Assembly: GCF_000878195.1 (NCBI RefSeq)
Contig: NZ_JXST01000007.1
Span: 110,231-174,230, forward strand
DNA: 64,000 nucleotides
Source: Mycolicibacterium llatzerense
Lineage (GTDB): Bacteria > Actinomycetota > Actinomycetes > Mycobacteriales > Mycobacteriaceae
Reading direction: 5' to 3'
Numbering within the stretch: the stretch's first letter is position 1; every line of letters starts with the position of its first letter. The notes beneath the pieces are model-generated. The model ran no database searches and was not told the DNA's origin. It worked only from the letters and a program-made list of their open reading frames with translations. The translations under genes and the position numbers were made by a program. Shown here piece after piece: positions 15,250-24,283 of the stretch.

Positions 15250-15947
15250 TGCGTGCTCCTTATTGTGCGAGACGCCCGGTTAGTCGTCAGTGCCGTCGCC
15301 GCCGAATATGTGGTAGTAGTGCGATGTTTAGCAGCCAATGCCCGGCACGACACTGAATTGGCATGCGGCACAAGCTGAACAGGTACGGATCGGCTTGGCG
15401 ATCCTTGTTGCGATGGCAATTGCCCGCGCCGATCCGGCACCGTTGCGCGACTCCTCGTCGGTTGAGACGTTCCCGAATGTTGCTCAACGCGGAGTCCAAA
15501 TGTGCTGGAACGAAAGGATCTACGTCGTGGTTTAGTTCAAATGGCGATCGTGACAGTATTTCTCGTGGCAAAGCGGCGTCAATGCTCGCCGCGGGTCTCA
15601 TAGAGGATTCATATCGCCGTCTGCTGTTCGATGTGCGCACCGATAAGCGTTGTGCTCGTTCGTGTTAGAGGTACTGGCGTAAGCGATGCATCGTCCGATG
15701 CACGGCACCCGGCACGTTGGCAGTCGAGGCACGCAGCAATTGCGATCCCGTATTATCAGAACTCCCTATGAACTACGTGACAACTACGTAGTTTGGATTC
15801 AGGGTGGAGGGATGAGCCCGTCCGCGCGCAGACCGCGCCTTCTGTGAACCGCGGGCTGCGACTGTTGGCTGAGATGACAGGCCCAGGACTGATCAGCACT
15901 GCGGTCGGTGGCCCCCGTGGACGCGCGCCGGGCGATCGGGGCTACGT
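15250..15947. other. 698-bp stretch without a supported gene; contains phased AACTACGT repeats
   Basis: No reading frame on either strand has both a plausible start and recognisable content. The right half carries AACTACGT at 15771-15778 and 15782-15789, listed separately, and probably the promoter of the esterase gene at 15948. Confidence 0.4.
15771..15793. promoter_or_regulatory. Tandem AACTACGT ending in a 12-bp palindrome, candidate operator
   Basis: AACTACGT is repeated 11 bp apart (15771 and 15782), one helical turn, and the second copy forms the perfect palindrome AACTACGTAGTT (15782-15793). The site lies about 155 bp upstream of the esterase start. The controlling protein is unknown. 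Confidence 0.5.
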
Positions 15948-17303
15948 GTGTGTGCGCCGAATCGCCGTAAGCACGACACATGGATGGCAGTGCGCAGCGT
16001 CGCGGGGGTGATCCTGGACCTGTCGTTGTTGTCGGGACCGTTCGCGGCAGTGCTGCAGGTCGTGGCGATCGGGGCGGGAGCGTGGTTGCTGTGGAGAGTG
16101 TGTCGGTCGGCGCCGGCAACGGTGCTCGGGGTCTGTGTCATCGCGGCGGCGGCACTGACCGTCGGACTGGTGTTTGTGGTGCGCTATGTCTGGTACTTGT
16201 TTCCTGATCAACTCGAGCCAACGGTGTACGGCTGGTTGGCGACCGCGATGCTGGCTCTGACCCTTGTGGTGGCGGGCATGGTGATCGATCGGCGCTGGCA
16301 GCAGGCGGCCCTGAGGACAGCTGCCGCGGTCTTGGTTATCGCCGGCTGCGCCAACCAGATCAACCGCACCTTTGAGGCGTATCCGGCGCTGCGTGATGTC
16401 TTCGGCATCGCATCGGATGTCGAGGTGCCTTTCGCGGATCTGTCTCGCCCGACAACTGGCTACCGTGCGGGACGTCCCGTTGAGATGCACTGGCAACCAC
16501 GGCTTCTACCGGCGGGGCAAGGGCAACTCGCCACGGTGCGCATTCCCGCAGCTACATCGGGCTTCGCTGCACGCCCTGCCGAGATCTACTTTCCACCAGC
16601 ATATTTCGCCGATCCCCGACCGGCGCTGCCCGTGATTGTCCTCATTTCCGGACAACCGGGCGGCCCGCGCGACTGGATCACCGCAGGGCAGTTGAAATCG
16701 ATCATGGACCGATTCGCCGCCGAGCACCGTGGGCTCGCGCCGGTGGCAATCGTCGCCGACGCGACAGGCAGTCGCTTCGCCAATCCGCTGTGCCTCGATT
16801 CTCGGCTCGGCAATGCCGCAACCTACCTCGGGGTCGATCTACCCGCATGGGTCAAAAACAACCTCGCTGTCGACACCGATCCCAGCGGGTGGGCGGTGGC
16901 CGGGTTCTCTTACGGCGGCACATGTGCTCTGCAGCTAGCCACCAACTACCCTCGCGTGTACCCAACGTTCGTTGACATCGCCGGTGACACCGAGCCCACC
17001 CTGGTGGATCGCCGCAGTACGGTGGAAGCCGCCTTCGGCGGCGACGCCGCCGCATTCGCCCGAGTCAATCCACTCGACCTGCTGCGCACCCGCACCTATC
17101 CCGGTTCTGCCGGAGCGATCGCTGCTGGCGCCGGCGACGACGAGTCCCGAACCGCCGCGCGAGCCGTCCTGCAGGCAACCCGCACCGCCGCGTTGGACAC
17201 CCACTACACCCAAGTCCCCGGAAGCCACGACTGGGGCGCCGCCCGAGCCGCACTCGCCAGCGAATTACCTTGGCTAGCTGCAAGAATCGGGCTGATTGCG
17301 TGA
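15948..17303 (+). CDS. Membrane-anchored putative esterase (Ag85/esterase-D fold)
   Basis: Up to 451 residues (GTG 15948; ATG 15984 possible). Four hydrophobic segments in the first ~140 residues (for example FAAVLQVVAIGAGAWLLW, VLGVCVIAAAALTVGLVFVV, AMLALTLVVAGMVI, TAAAVLVIAGC) precede an extracytoplasmic alpha/beta-hydrolase domain. Visible features are VIVLISGQPGGPRDW, the nucleophile elbow AGFSYGGTCAL and the catalytic His in VPGSHDWGAA. The arrangement resembles the membrane-anchored relatives of mycolyltransferase/esterase-D proteins of mycobacteria. The substrate is unknown; action on cell-envelope lipids is likely. The acid residue is probably in the GAGDDESR segment. Confidence 0.75.
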   Translation: MCAPNRRKHDTWMAVRSVAGVILDLSLLSGPFAAVLQVVAIGAGAWLLWRVCRSAPATVLGVCVIAAAALTVGLVFVVRYVWYLFPDQLEPTVYGWLATAMLALTLVVAGMVIDRRWQQAALRTAAAVLVIAGCANQINRTFEAYPALRDVFGIASDVEVPFADLSRPTTGYRAGRPVEMHWQPRLLPAGQGQLATVRIPAATSGFAARPAEIYFPPAYFADPRPALPVIVLISGQPGGPRDWITAGQLKSIMDRFAAEHRGLAPVAIVADATGSRFANPLCLDSRLGNAATYLGVDLPAWVKNNLAVDTDPSGWAVAGFSYGGTCALQLATNYPRVYPTFVDIAGDTEPTLVDRRSTVEAAFGGDAAAFARVNPLDLLRTRTYPGSAGAIAAGAGDDESRTAARAVLQATRTAALDTHYTQVPGSHDWGAARAALASELPWLAARIGLIA

Positions 17304-17489
17304 CCAAACCCGTCGCGCGCTTACCGTGAAACTGATGTTGAAACGCGTGTCGATCGAGGCCCTAATCCTGCCGACCGCCGACATTCGGCGATCATCACGC
17401 CGACACGATGCGGTCGCGACTCTGCGGGCCGGCTGGTAGGCACCGACATCGCAACTTGGCCCCACCGACTCCGAATTCAGTCGATCGGA

Positions 17490-19013
17490 TCAATGGCATG
17501 CAGAGGTCGATGCGGTGTGCTGGTGCGTCTGGGTGCTCGCGTTCTGGATGCGGGGTAGTTGAATCCGGAAAGCCGTTCCACTGCTGTTGGATTCGACGCC
17601 GACGGTCCCGTCGTGCGCGGCGACGATGGAGGCCACGATGGCCAGGCCGAGTCCGGTGCCGCCGACTTCTCGTGACCGCGCGGTGTCGGCGCGCACGAAT
17701 CGGTCGAACAGATTCGGCACGACCTCGGCATCAATGCCCGGACCGTTGTCGGACACCGTCAATTCCACGCGGTCAAGACCGGCGGTCAGAGCGGTCGTGA
17801 CCGTCACCCCGGCGGGTGTGTGCACACGGGCGTTGGCCAGCAGATTGCCGACCACCTGGTACAGGCGGGCAGGGTCTCCGGGCACCCATACCGGGGTATC
17901 AGGGATGCGGCGGCGCCAGTGATGCCCAGGGGAGGCCACAGCGGCATCGTTGACGGCGTTGATCACCAGGTCGCTCAAATCGACCTCGCTGGTCTCGAGG
18001 TCCTGCCGCTCGTCGAGGCGGGAGATGAGCAGCAGATCTTCGACTAGGCCGGTCATCCGGTATGTCTCGGATTCGATGCGGGCCAGGGCGTACTCGGTGT
18101 TCTCCGGCAGCGCGGCGCTGTCCTGGCGGGTCAGTTCGGCGTAGCCACGGATTGCGGCCAGGGGGGTCCGGAGTTCGTGGCTGGCGTCGGTGAGGAACTG
18201 TCTGGTCCGGCGGTGCGACGCGGCGGCATCTGCCAGCGCGGCGTCGACGTTGTCCAGCAGCCGGTTCAACGTGTCGCCCATGATGCCGACCTCGGTTCGG
18301 GGGTCGGTGTCCTCGGGCCGGACCCGTTCGGTGATGCGGTGATCGTCGTGGTCGAACTCGCGGGTCGCGACCTTGGCGGCCGTGGCGGCGACGCGGCTCA
18401 GTGGTCGTAGGGCGTAGTTCACCACCATCAGGGTGCCGATAGCGGTCAGGACGATGGAGATGCCGGTGATGATCGCGACGGTGACGGTTTTGCGGGCCAC
18501 GACCACGGTCGCCGGCGCCAGAGAAACACCAGAAACCAGCACGTCGCCCCCGCCCGCATCCTCGCCGGCTAAGCGGTACCAACCCAGCTGGGGGAGTTTG
18601 ACGGTGCGTGGACCCATTTTCGCCCACGACTGCGCACCAACGGCTTTCACCACATCGGGCCCAGTTGGTTTGGGTTCCCCGTACGGGAACACGGCCGACT
18701 GCGCGACAACACCGTTGTGCACGACCGCGATCAAGTTCCCCGGAGCTTGGCCGCCGAACGCCGTCAGGCCGTCCTCCCCGGCGTCGATCGGGTGGGCCGG
18801 GTCTCCGCGCTTAATTTGTAGCCGGTCATAGGAATGGCCGAGGGCATCGAGCGAGCGTGCGAGTTCCCCGTCGCTGATCGCGGTGATGTAGCTGTTGAGG
18901 CTGTATACCGACAGCGCGCCGACGGTCAGCAACGCCGCGGTGACCACCGCGGTCACACCGAACGCGAGCTGTCGGCGCAAGGTTCGCGGTCGCCACCACG
19001 GCCCTCGGATCAT
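17490..19013 (-). CDS. Sensor histidine kinase, TrcS-like
   Basis: A 507-residue membrane kinase (ATG 19013; GTG 19043 possible). Transmembrane segment 1 is at about residues 15-37, an extracytoplasmic domain runs to about 160, transmembrane segment 2 (TVAIITGISIVLTAIGTLMV) is at about 170-190, then HAMP and the dimerisation box FLTDASHELRTPLAAIRGYA with the phospho-accepting His. HATPase motifs follow: N-box VVGNLLANARVH, G1 DNGPGI, F-box LFDRFVRAD and G2 GGTGLGLAIV. It follows its response regulator directly. Sequence style and layout resemble M. tuberculosis TrcS; that specific orthology is from memory. Confidence 0.8.
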   Translation of the reverse strand: MIRGPWWRPRTLRRQLAFGVTAVVTAALLTVGALSVYSLNSYITAISDGELARSLDALGHSYDRLQIKRGDPAHPIDAGEDGLTAFGGQAPGNLIAVVHNGVVAQSAVFPYGEPKPTGPDVVKAVGAQSWAKMGPRTVKLPQLGWYRLAGEDAGGGDVLVSGVSLAPATVVVARKTVTVAIITGISIVLTAIGTLMVVNYALRPLSRVAATAAKVATREFDHDDHRITERVRPEDTDPRTEVGIMGDTLNRLLDNVDAALADAAASHRRTRQFLTDASHELRTPLAAIRGYAELTRQDSAALPENTEYALARIESETYRMTGLVEDLLLISRLDERQDLETSEVDLSDLVINAVNDAAVASPGHHWRRRIPDTPVWVPGDPARLYQVVGNLLANARVHTPAGVTVTTALTAGLDRVELTVSDNGPGIDAEVVPNLFDRFVRADTARSREVGGTGLGLAIVASIVAAHDGTVGVESNSSGTAFRIQLPRIQNASTQTHQHTASTSACH

Positions 19014-19051
19014 CGGTACGTCACCAGACTCGCCGCACGGCACGTGAGGGC

Positions 19052-19825
19052 TTAGACGTCAACTTCGGCGGGGCGCAGCATGTAGCCCACGCCACGCACA
19101 GTATGGATCATCGGATCGCGATCGGTGTCGATCTTCTTACGCAGATACGAGATATAGAGGTCGACGATGCTCGACTTGCCGCCGAACCCGTAGTTCCACA
19201 CCCGGTCAAGAATCTCCGCGCGGGCGATGGCCCGCCGCGGGTTACGCATCAGGTACCGCAGCAGCTCGAACTCGGTGGCGCTCAACGCGATCGGCTCACC
19301 GCCGCGGGTCACTTCCCGGCTGGCGCCGCCCAGCACCATGTCGCCGACCTTGAGCACCTCGTCGGATTCGGGCGCCATATGGCTGGACCGGCGCAGCAGT
19401 CCACGCAGCCGCGCCACGAGCTCTTCGAGACTGAACGGCTTGGTCATGTAATCGTCGGCACCGGCGGTCAACCCGGTGACGCGGTCCATCACCGAGTCGC
19501 GCGCAGTCAGGAAGAGAGTCGGGGTGTACCCCTCCGCCGAGCGGACCCGCTGCAGCAACTGCAGGCCGTCGGTATCAGGCAGCATGATGTCCAGCACCAC
19601 GATGTCCGGTTCCATCTCACCGAACTTGGTGACCGCATCACGGCCGTTGTGCGCGACCTCGACAACCCAGCCTTCGTAATGCAATGCCATCTTGACCAGG
19701 TTGGTCAGCGCTGGCTCATCGTCGACCAGTAACACCCGGATTGGTGAACCGTCGGCACGTTCCATGCGCGGCAACTGGCCGAGCACCGCGGGCCGAGGAT
19801 GGCGCTCACGTGGCGGCACCGACAT
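19052..19825 (-). CDS. OmpR-family response regulator, TrcR-like
   Basis: A 257-residue regulator. The ATG at 19825 is chosen because GGAGG lies 9 bases upstream; an ATG at 19834 is too close to it. The receiver shows VDDEPA, phospho-acceptor VVLDIML, Thr in LFLTARD and Lys in TKPFSLEE. The C-terminal winged helix has EFELLRYLMRNPRRAIARAE, ILDRVWNYGFGGKSSIVDLY and IHTVRGVGYMLR. It is first in a two-gene operon with the kinase (gap about 40 bases). The N-terminal extension (PPRERHPRPAVLGQLPRMER) is typical of the TrcR-like group. Confidence 0.85.
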   Translation of the reverse strand: MSVPPRERHPRPAVLGQLPRMERADGSPIRVLLVDDEPALTNLVKMALHYEGWVVEVAHNGRDAVTKFGEMEPDIVVLDIMLPDTDGLQLLQRVRSAEGYTPTLFLTARDSVMDRVTGLTAGADDYMTKPFSLEELVARLRGLLRRSSHMAPESDEVLKVGDMVLGGASREVTRGGEPIALSATEFELLRYLMRNPRRAIARAEILDRVWNYGFGGKSSIVDLYISYLRKKIDTDRDPMIHTVRGVGYMLRPAEVDV

Positions 19826-20159
19826 CGTCGTCATTCCTCCATTGTGTGGAGAACACATCTTGCTGTCATTGGCTTCATGTCGAGTTCACATCTTCGGTAT
19901 GATCCACATCACCCTCATCGTCGGAGGTGAAGCGACGAGAGTCGTTGTTCCGCACATATTTTGGTCACCGACGCCTAGCGCGATATTTGCATTCTCTATG
20001 CAAAGGCCAATCCTCCTTGACCGCTTCGGTGGACGATAAATACTCTCGCCCTTAGCAATTGATGGCGTACCCCCTGTAGGTATGTCGGAAATTCTCTGAA
20101 CCACATTGTTGCGCAATGTTTTTCGTCGATGATGCCGTCGGCGATCCGCGCGGTTCGAG
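19826..20159. promoter_or_regulatory. Divergent promoter region with TTTGCAT-N5-ATGCAAA
   Basis: This 334-bp space separates the response regulator (minus) from the SulP-carbonic anhydrase gene (plus). It holds a perfect 7-bp inverted repeat, TTTGCAT (19986-19992) and ATGCAAA (19998-20004), and three CACATC copies (19854, 19887, 19905) near the regulator start. These are candidate operators. No gene is visible. Confidence 0.45.
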
Positions 20160-22406
20160 ATGTCGGAACAGTGCCCGCACGGGCCCACCACATTTTCATC
20201 GAGAACGGAACTCGGCATGCTAGAAACCGCCCCGCCGGCAAAGGGTCTGCGCGCCATCCTGCGCTATGACCTGCCTGCGTCACTTGTCGTATTCCTGGTG
20301 GCGCTGCCACTGTCGCTCGGCATCGCCGTCGCCTCGGGCGCTCCGATCCTGGCCGGCATCATCGCCGCCATCGTCGGCGGCATCGTCGCCGGTGCGCTCG
20401 GCGGCTCTCCGCTGCAGGTGAGCGGCCCGGCCGCGGGCCTGACTGTCGTCGTGGCCGGACTGATCGCCGAATTCGGCTGGGGCGTGACGTGCGCCATCAC
20501 CGTCGGCGCCGGCATCCTGCAAATTCTCTTCGGCCTGAGCCGCGTGGCCCGCGCCGCGCTGGCGATCTCGCCGGTCGTCGTGCACGCCATGCTGGCGGGC
20601 ATCGGCATCACCATCGCGCTGCAGCAGATGCATGTCCTGCTCGGCGGCGCCTCGAAGAGCTCCGCATGGGAGAACATCGAAGGACTGCCGGCGCAGCTGA
20701 TGAGCATCCACGGCCCCGGCTTCCTGCTCGGGATGCTCGTCATCGTCACGCTGGTGGCGTGGCGGTGGGTGCCCGCCCCGGTCAACCGGATCCCCGGTCC
20801 GCTGGTCGCCATCGTCGGAGTGACGGCGCTGTCCGTCCTGTTGCCGTTCGACGTCAAGCGCATTCAGATCAACGGCTCGCTGCTGGACTCGCTGACGCTG
20901 CCGACCATGCCCACCGGTGACTGGGACGGCGTCATCGCCGGCGTCCTGACCGTCGCCCTGATCGCCAGCGTCGAGAGCCTGCTGTCGGCGGTCTCTGTCG
21001 ATCGCATGCACAACGGTCCCCGCACCAACTTCGACCGTGAGCTGATCGGCCAGGGCACGGCCAACGCCATCTCGGGCGCCATCGGCGGCCTGCCCATCAC
21101 CGGCGTCATCGTCCGCAGCTCGACCAACGTCCTGGCCGGCGCCAAGACGCGTGCCTCGGCCATCCTGCACGGCGTCTGGATCCTGGCGTTCGCGGTACCG
21201 TTCGCCGGTCTGGCACAGATGATCCCGACCGCGGCGCTGGCCGGCCTGCTCATCGTCATCGGCTGCCAGCTGGTCAAGAAGGCCCACATCGAAACCGCCC
21301 GTCGCACCGGCGACATCGCGGTCTACGTGATCACAGTGCTCGGCGTCGTCTTTCTCAACCTGCTCGAGGGTGTGCTGATCGGCCTCGCCCTGGCAGTCGC
21401 CCTGACCGTGTGGCGCGTGATCCGGGCCAAGATCGTCACCGAGCACATCGCCGGCAACGACTGGCGCATCGTGATCGAGGGCTCCGTCAGCTTCCTGTCG
21501 CTGCCGCGGCTCACCTCGGCGCTGGCGTCGGTGCCGGCAGGCTCCGATGTCACGATCGAGCTGTCGGTCGACTTCATCGACCACGCCGCCCACGAGACCA
21601 TCGACGAGTGGAAGCGCCAGCACATCGCCGGCGGTGGCACCGTCGAGATCCACGAACACGGCACCGCCGAACTGCACAACGCCGCGGTCGGCCCGCCGAC
21701 CCGCACCTTCACACCGTTCGACAAGCGCTCGGGTGTCGTCCCGTGGAAGTCGCAACCGCAGACCAACTCGGTCATGGACGGCCTGGAGACCTACCACCGC
21801 CGCACCGCACCGATGCTGCGACCGCACATGGAAGAGCTGATCCACACCCAGAAGCCGCAGACGCTGTTCATCACCTGCGTCGACTCGCGGGTCGTGCCCA
21901 ACGTCATCACCAGCAGCGGCCCCGGTGACCTGCTCACGGTCCGCAACGTCGGCAACATGATCCCGGAGGGACGCGCCGACGCCTCGATCGAAGCGGCCAT
22001 CGCCTTCGCCGTCGACGTGCTCGAGGTTTCCTCGATCGTGGTGTGCGGCCACTCCAACTGCGGCGCCATGACCGCACTACTGGATGGCGCCCAGGGCGGC
22101 GGTATCGATCGCGATGAGCACCTGCACACCTGGCTGGAGCACGGCGACGCGACGCTGCGCGCCTTCGACGAGGGCCGGCACCCGGTGGCGCTGGCTGCCG
22201 GGGAAGAGGGGTTCGGCATCGTCGACCAGCTGTCGATCGTGAACGTCTCCCTGCAGGTCCAGAGCCTGGCCGCCCACCCGCTGGTGCGGGCCCGGCACCG
22301 CGCCGGGGACCTCGAGGTGATCGGGCTGTTCTACGACATCGGCACGGCGGCCGCCCTGCGGGTGACACCGGCCGGGGTGGACCGTCTGATCGAGGTGGCC
22401 GAGTAA
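20160..22406 (+). CDS. SulP-family anion transporter fused to beta-carbonic anhydrase
   Basis: A 748-residue fusion (ATG 20160; ATG 20217, MLETAPPAKG, is equally plausible). The N-terminal ~400 residues are a SulP transporter with about ten membrane helices and the LQVSGPAAGL motif. A STAS-like domain follows (RIVIEGSVSFLSLPRLTSAL). The C-terminal ~215 residues are a beta-class carbonic anhydrase with zinc ligands in ITCVDSRVVP and VVCGHSNCGAM. It is homologous to M. tuberculosis Rv3273. The fusion suggests bicarbonate uptake coupled to CO2/HCO3- interconversion at the membrane. Confidence 0.9.
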   Translation: MSEQCPHGPTTFSSRTELGMLETAPPAKGLRAILRYDLPASLVVFLVALPLSLGIAVASGAPILAGIIAAIVGGIVAGALGGSPLQVSGPAAGLTVVVAGLIAEFGWGVTCAITVGAGILQILFGLSRVARAALAISPVVVHAMLAGIGITIALQQMHVLLGGASKSSAWENIEGLPAQLMSIHGPGFLLGMLVIVTLVAWRWVPAPVNRIPGPLVAIVGVTALSVLLPFDVKRIQINGSLLDSLTLPTMPTGDWDGVIAGVLTVALIASVESLLSAVSVDRMHNGPRTNFDRELIGQGTANAISGAIGGLPITGVIVRSSTNVLAGAKTRASAILHGVWILAFAVPFAGLAQMIPTAALAGLLIVIGCQLVKKAHIETARRTGDIAVYVITVLGVVFLNLLEGVLIGLALAVALTVWRVIRAKIVTEHIAGNDWRIVIEGSVSFLSLPRLTSALASVPAGSDVTIELSVDFIDHAAHETIDEWKRQHIAGGGTVEIHEHGTAELHNAAVGPPTRTFTPFDKRSGVVPWKSQPQTNSVMDGLETYHRRTAPMLRPHMEELIHTQKPQTLFITCVDSRVVPNVITSSGPGDLLTVRNVGNMIPEGRADASIEAAIAFAVDVLEVSSIVVCGHSNCGAMTALLDGAQGGGIDRDEHLHTWLEHGDATLRAFDEGRHPVALAAGEEGFGIVDQLSIVNVSLQVQSLAAHPLVRARHRAGDLEVIGLFYDIGTAAALRVTPAGVDRLIEVAE

Positions 22407-22420
22407 GACCTGATTAGATC

Positions 22421-22467
22421 CTGCGCCCAGGGCCGTAAACCGCGACGGCGGCGGGCCCTGGGCGCAG
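22421..22467 (+). terminator. Strong hairpin after the SulP-CA gene
   Basis: CTGCGCCCAGGGCC (22421-22434) and GGCCCTGGGCGCAG (22454-22467) form a perfect 14-bp stem with a 19-base loop, starting 15 bases after the stop codon. No U-tract follows, as is common for mycobacterial intrinsic terminators. Confidence 0.7.
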
Positions 22468-22971
22468 TGCCACGTCCGCGCCCTTTCCCGGTCAGCTGCA
22501 GCAGCACCCGCGAGTGCCGAAGCTGGCGTCGTCGAACGGCGGGTGATGGGCGCCAGGGTGCTGCGGTGCGGCCCGATAGCGAAGGCCTAACGGGAGCCCA
22601 AGGCGCCCAAGAGCAGGGAGAGCATGAGTGCGGTGACGGCATCCGCTTCACCCTTCCCATCCTGACGGCCGTGGTCGGTTCGCGGCCAGGACTTCGTCAA
22701 GGGTCAAGCGAGGTAGCTGTGTGGCCGGACACGGGTGCCGTTGAGGAAGAAGATCGGGGGTTCCCTGCACACCGACAGACCGCCCGTCGGTCACCTCGGC
22801 TCGGATGTGTTCCAGGGGTAGCCGAATCCCGGTAAGCCGCGTCGAACGCCGTCGCGGTTTCCGATCCCGGAGTCCTCTCGTTCACGTGTCGGTGCCAAAA
22901 CTGCAACACGGCGTAGAGGGTTTGCCGACGTCCACCTTTGCGCTCGTGACGGTGGTGTCGGATGCGCCAAG
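22468..22971. other. 504-bp stretch without a supported gene
   Basis: GC-rich sequence between the terminator hairpin and the convergent zinc-ribbon gene. Short frames exist on both strands but lack recognisable motifs. Nothing supported here. Confidence 0.4.
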
Positions 22972-23295
22972 CTAGTGGTGGCCCCGCCGGTGGCCGTATC
23001 CGTGGCTCTCACCGCTGAACAGTCCGCCGAGGAACCCCCCACGACCCGGTGGATACGGGGATTGCTGATACCCGGGCTGGGGGTATTGCTGCGCCGGCGG
23101 CGGTTGCGACGCGGCATAGAACCTGGCCTCGGCCTGGCTGAGCTGCTCAAGTTCGCCTTGGTCTAGAAAGATGCCCCCGCATCCGGTGCACTGGTCGATT
23201 TCAACCCCGAAACGCGCGACGGGCAGCATCTGCGACACGCATTTGGGACAGAGCACGACCGGTTTGGCGCTCGGACTGTTCGGTAGTTGCGACAT
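22972..23295 (-). CDS. TFIIB-type zinc-ribbon protein with Gly/His-rich tail
   Basis: A 107-residue protein starting at the ATG at 23295 after GAGAGGAAACG. The zinc ribbon has CPKC at 18-21 and CTGC at about 38-41, followed by GGIFLDQGELEQL, the hallmark of the zf-TFIIB family. The C-terminal half is Gln/Pro/Tyr-rich (PPPAQQYPQPGYQQSPYPPG) and ends GESHGYGHRRGHH. The function of this family is unknown. The upstream region carries two AT-rich palindromes unlike the GC-rich surroundings. Confidence 0.75.
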   Translation of the reverse strand: MSQLPNSPSAKPVVLCPKCVSQMLPVARFGVEIDQCTGCGGIFLDQGELEQLSQAEARFYAASQPPPAQQYPQPGYQQSPYPPGRGGFLGGLFSGESHGYGHRRGHH

Positions 23296-23328
23296 GCTTC
23301 GTTTCCTCTCATCGGGTGATGCGGCCGC

Positions 23329-23364
23329 TACTATAAATAGTAACATTCGCATATATGCATATAT
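23329..23364. promoter_or_regulatory. Two AT-rich palindromes upstream of the zinc-ribbon gene
   Basis: TACTATAAATAGTA (23329-23342, 6-bp arms) and ATATATGCATATAT (23351-23364, perfect) lie 34-69 bp upstream of the start at 23295. TATA-containing palindromes like these resemble PadR-type operators. They stand out sharply from the local GC content and probably overlap the promoter. Confidence 0.55.
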
Positions 23365-23565
23365 AGATCGTGATCTCGGCCCTGGTGCGGCTGTCGGCGC
23401 GTTGCCAGGGGATGGCGGGGCGGGGCCGGTGCAGGCTTCGCGAGTTGTTTCTGGGAACCCGGAGTACGCCATGTGCATGCGATGCTCGCGAGGTTGACCG
23501 CTGAGCTTTTGCCACTGCCGGCTACGGCAGGTCGGGACGGACCCGATGTCGGTCTGAGGCGCATG

Positions 23566-24273
23566 TCAGGGGTCGGGGGGAGTAGGCGCAGCCCCAGACT
23601 CAGAGGACGCGTTGGCGGGATCGGGCAGGTACTGGCTCAGGCCTGGTGGGATGTTGGTGCCCGGTGGCGGCGCGGTACCGGGCAGGGGTTCTCCGAGTTG
23701 CTGCTGAGGCATCTGTCCGAGCAGTCCGCCTTTGAGACGGCCATCGCGGTACATGTCGATGTACCGGCCCAGCCATTGGCGGGCAGGGACATCGGCGTTC
23801 TCCTGACCGGGCTCGACCCCGAACTGCTGGCATTGTCCGGGCGCTGATGGTTTGAGGCACAGCTGCTGGCCGTAGGCGTTGTTGAACACGTTGAGGTTCG
23901 GTGGAGTTCCTGGTCCGGCACCGGGTGCCGACGGCGCTGTGTTCTGGCCCAGGATGTCCGAACGGCTCAGTCCACTCGTGCCCTGTGGCAGGCCTAGTGC
24001 ACCGGCCCCTGGGCTTGAGGCGGTGCTCTGCCCGAAGATGTTCAGCCCGGCCGGCCCTAGCGGGACACCAAAGCTCGAAGTCAGCTTGTCGGTCAACGTT
24101 GCGGGTGCTGCCGGGGGTGAGGAGGGTAGTGCGCCGAGGTCTGTGGGCGGCGCTGGTGGTGCCGGCGTTGAGGGCGCCGCAGGCGGATTGCCGGGGTCGG
24201 CCGCCGCGACCGGTGGTAGAACGATCGCCGCTGCGGCCGCGAAAACGCTAGCGGCGGAGGCAATGTTGGGCAT
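23566..24273 (-). CDS. Exported Pro/Ala-rich protein in porin cluster
   Basis: A 235-residue protein with a signal peptide (MPNIASAASVFAAAAAIVLP, cleavage near PVAAA, about residue 25). A long Pro/Ala/Gly-rich linker (about 26-110) is followed by a more ordered domain with a cysteine pair (LCLKPSAPGQCQQFG) and QWLGRYIDMYRDGRLKGGLL. It starts only 10 bases after the stop of the upstream MspA-family gene, so it is probably co-transcribed. No family recognised; an envelope role beside the porins is likely by context. Confidence 0.6.
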   Translation of the reverse strand: MPNIASAASVFAAAAAIVLPPVAAADPGNPPAAPSTPAPPAPPTDLGALPSSPPAAPATLTDKLTSSFGVPLGPAGLNIFGQSTASSPGAGALGLPQGTSGLSRSDILGQNTAPSAPGAGPGTPPNLNVFNNAYGQQLCLKPSAPGQCQQFGVEPGQENADVPARQWLGRYIDMYRDGRLKGGLLGQMPQQQLGEPLPGTAPPPGTNIPPGLSQYLPDPANASSESGAAPTPPDP

Positions 24274-24283
24274 GGCGTTGCCT

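Noticed and set aside
15287..15668. Overlapping small frames on both strands
   Set aside because: Neither has a plausible start context nor recognisable content.
20280..22052. Minus-strand reading frame of 590 codons opposite the SulP-carbonic anhydrase gene
   Set aside because: It mirrors the third-position GC pattern of the plus-strand gene, is composed of Asp/Gly/Arg/Val repeats with no domain, and the plus-strand protein is unmistakable.
22467..22909. Short frames after the SulP-CA gene
   Set aside because: No domain, poor start context, and the first begins inside the terminator hairpin.
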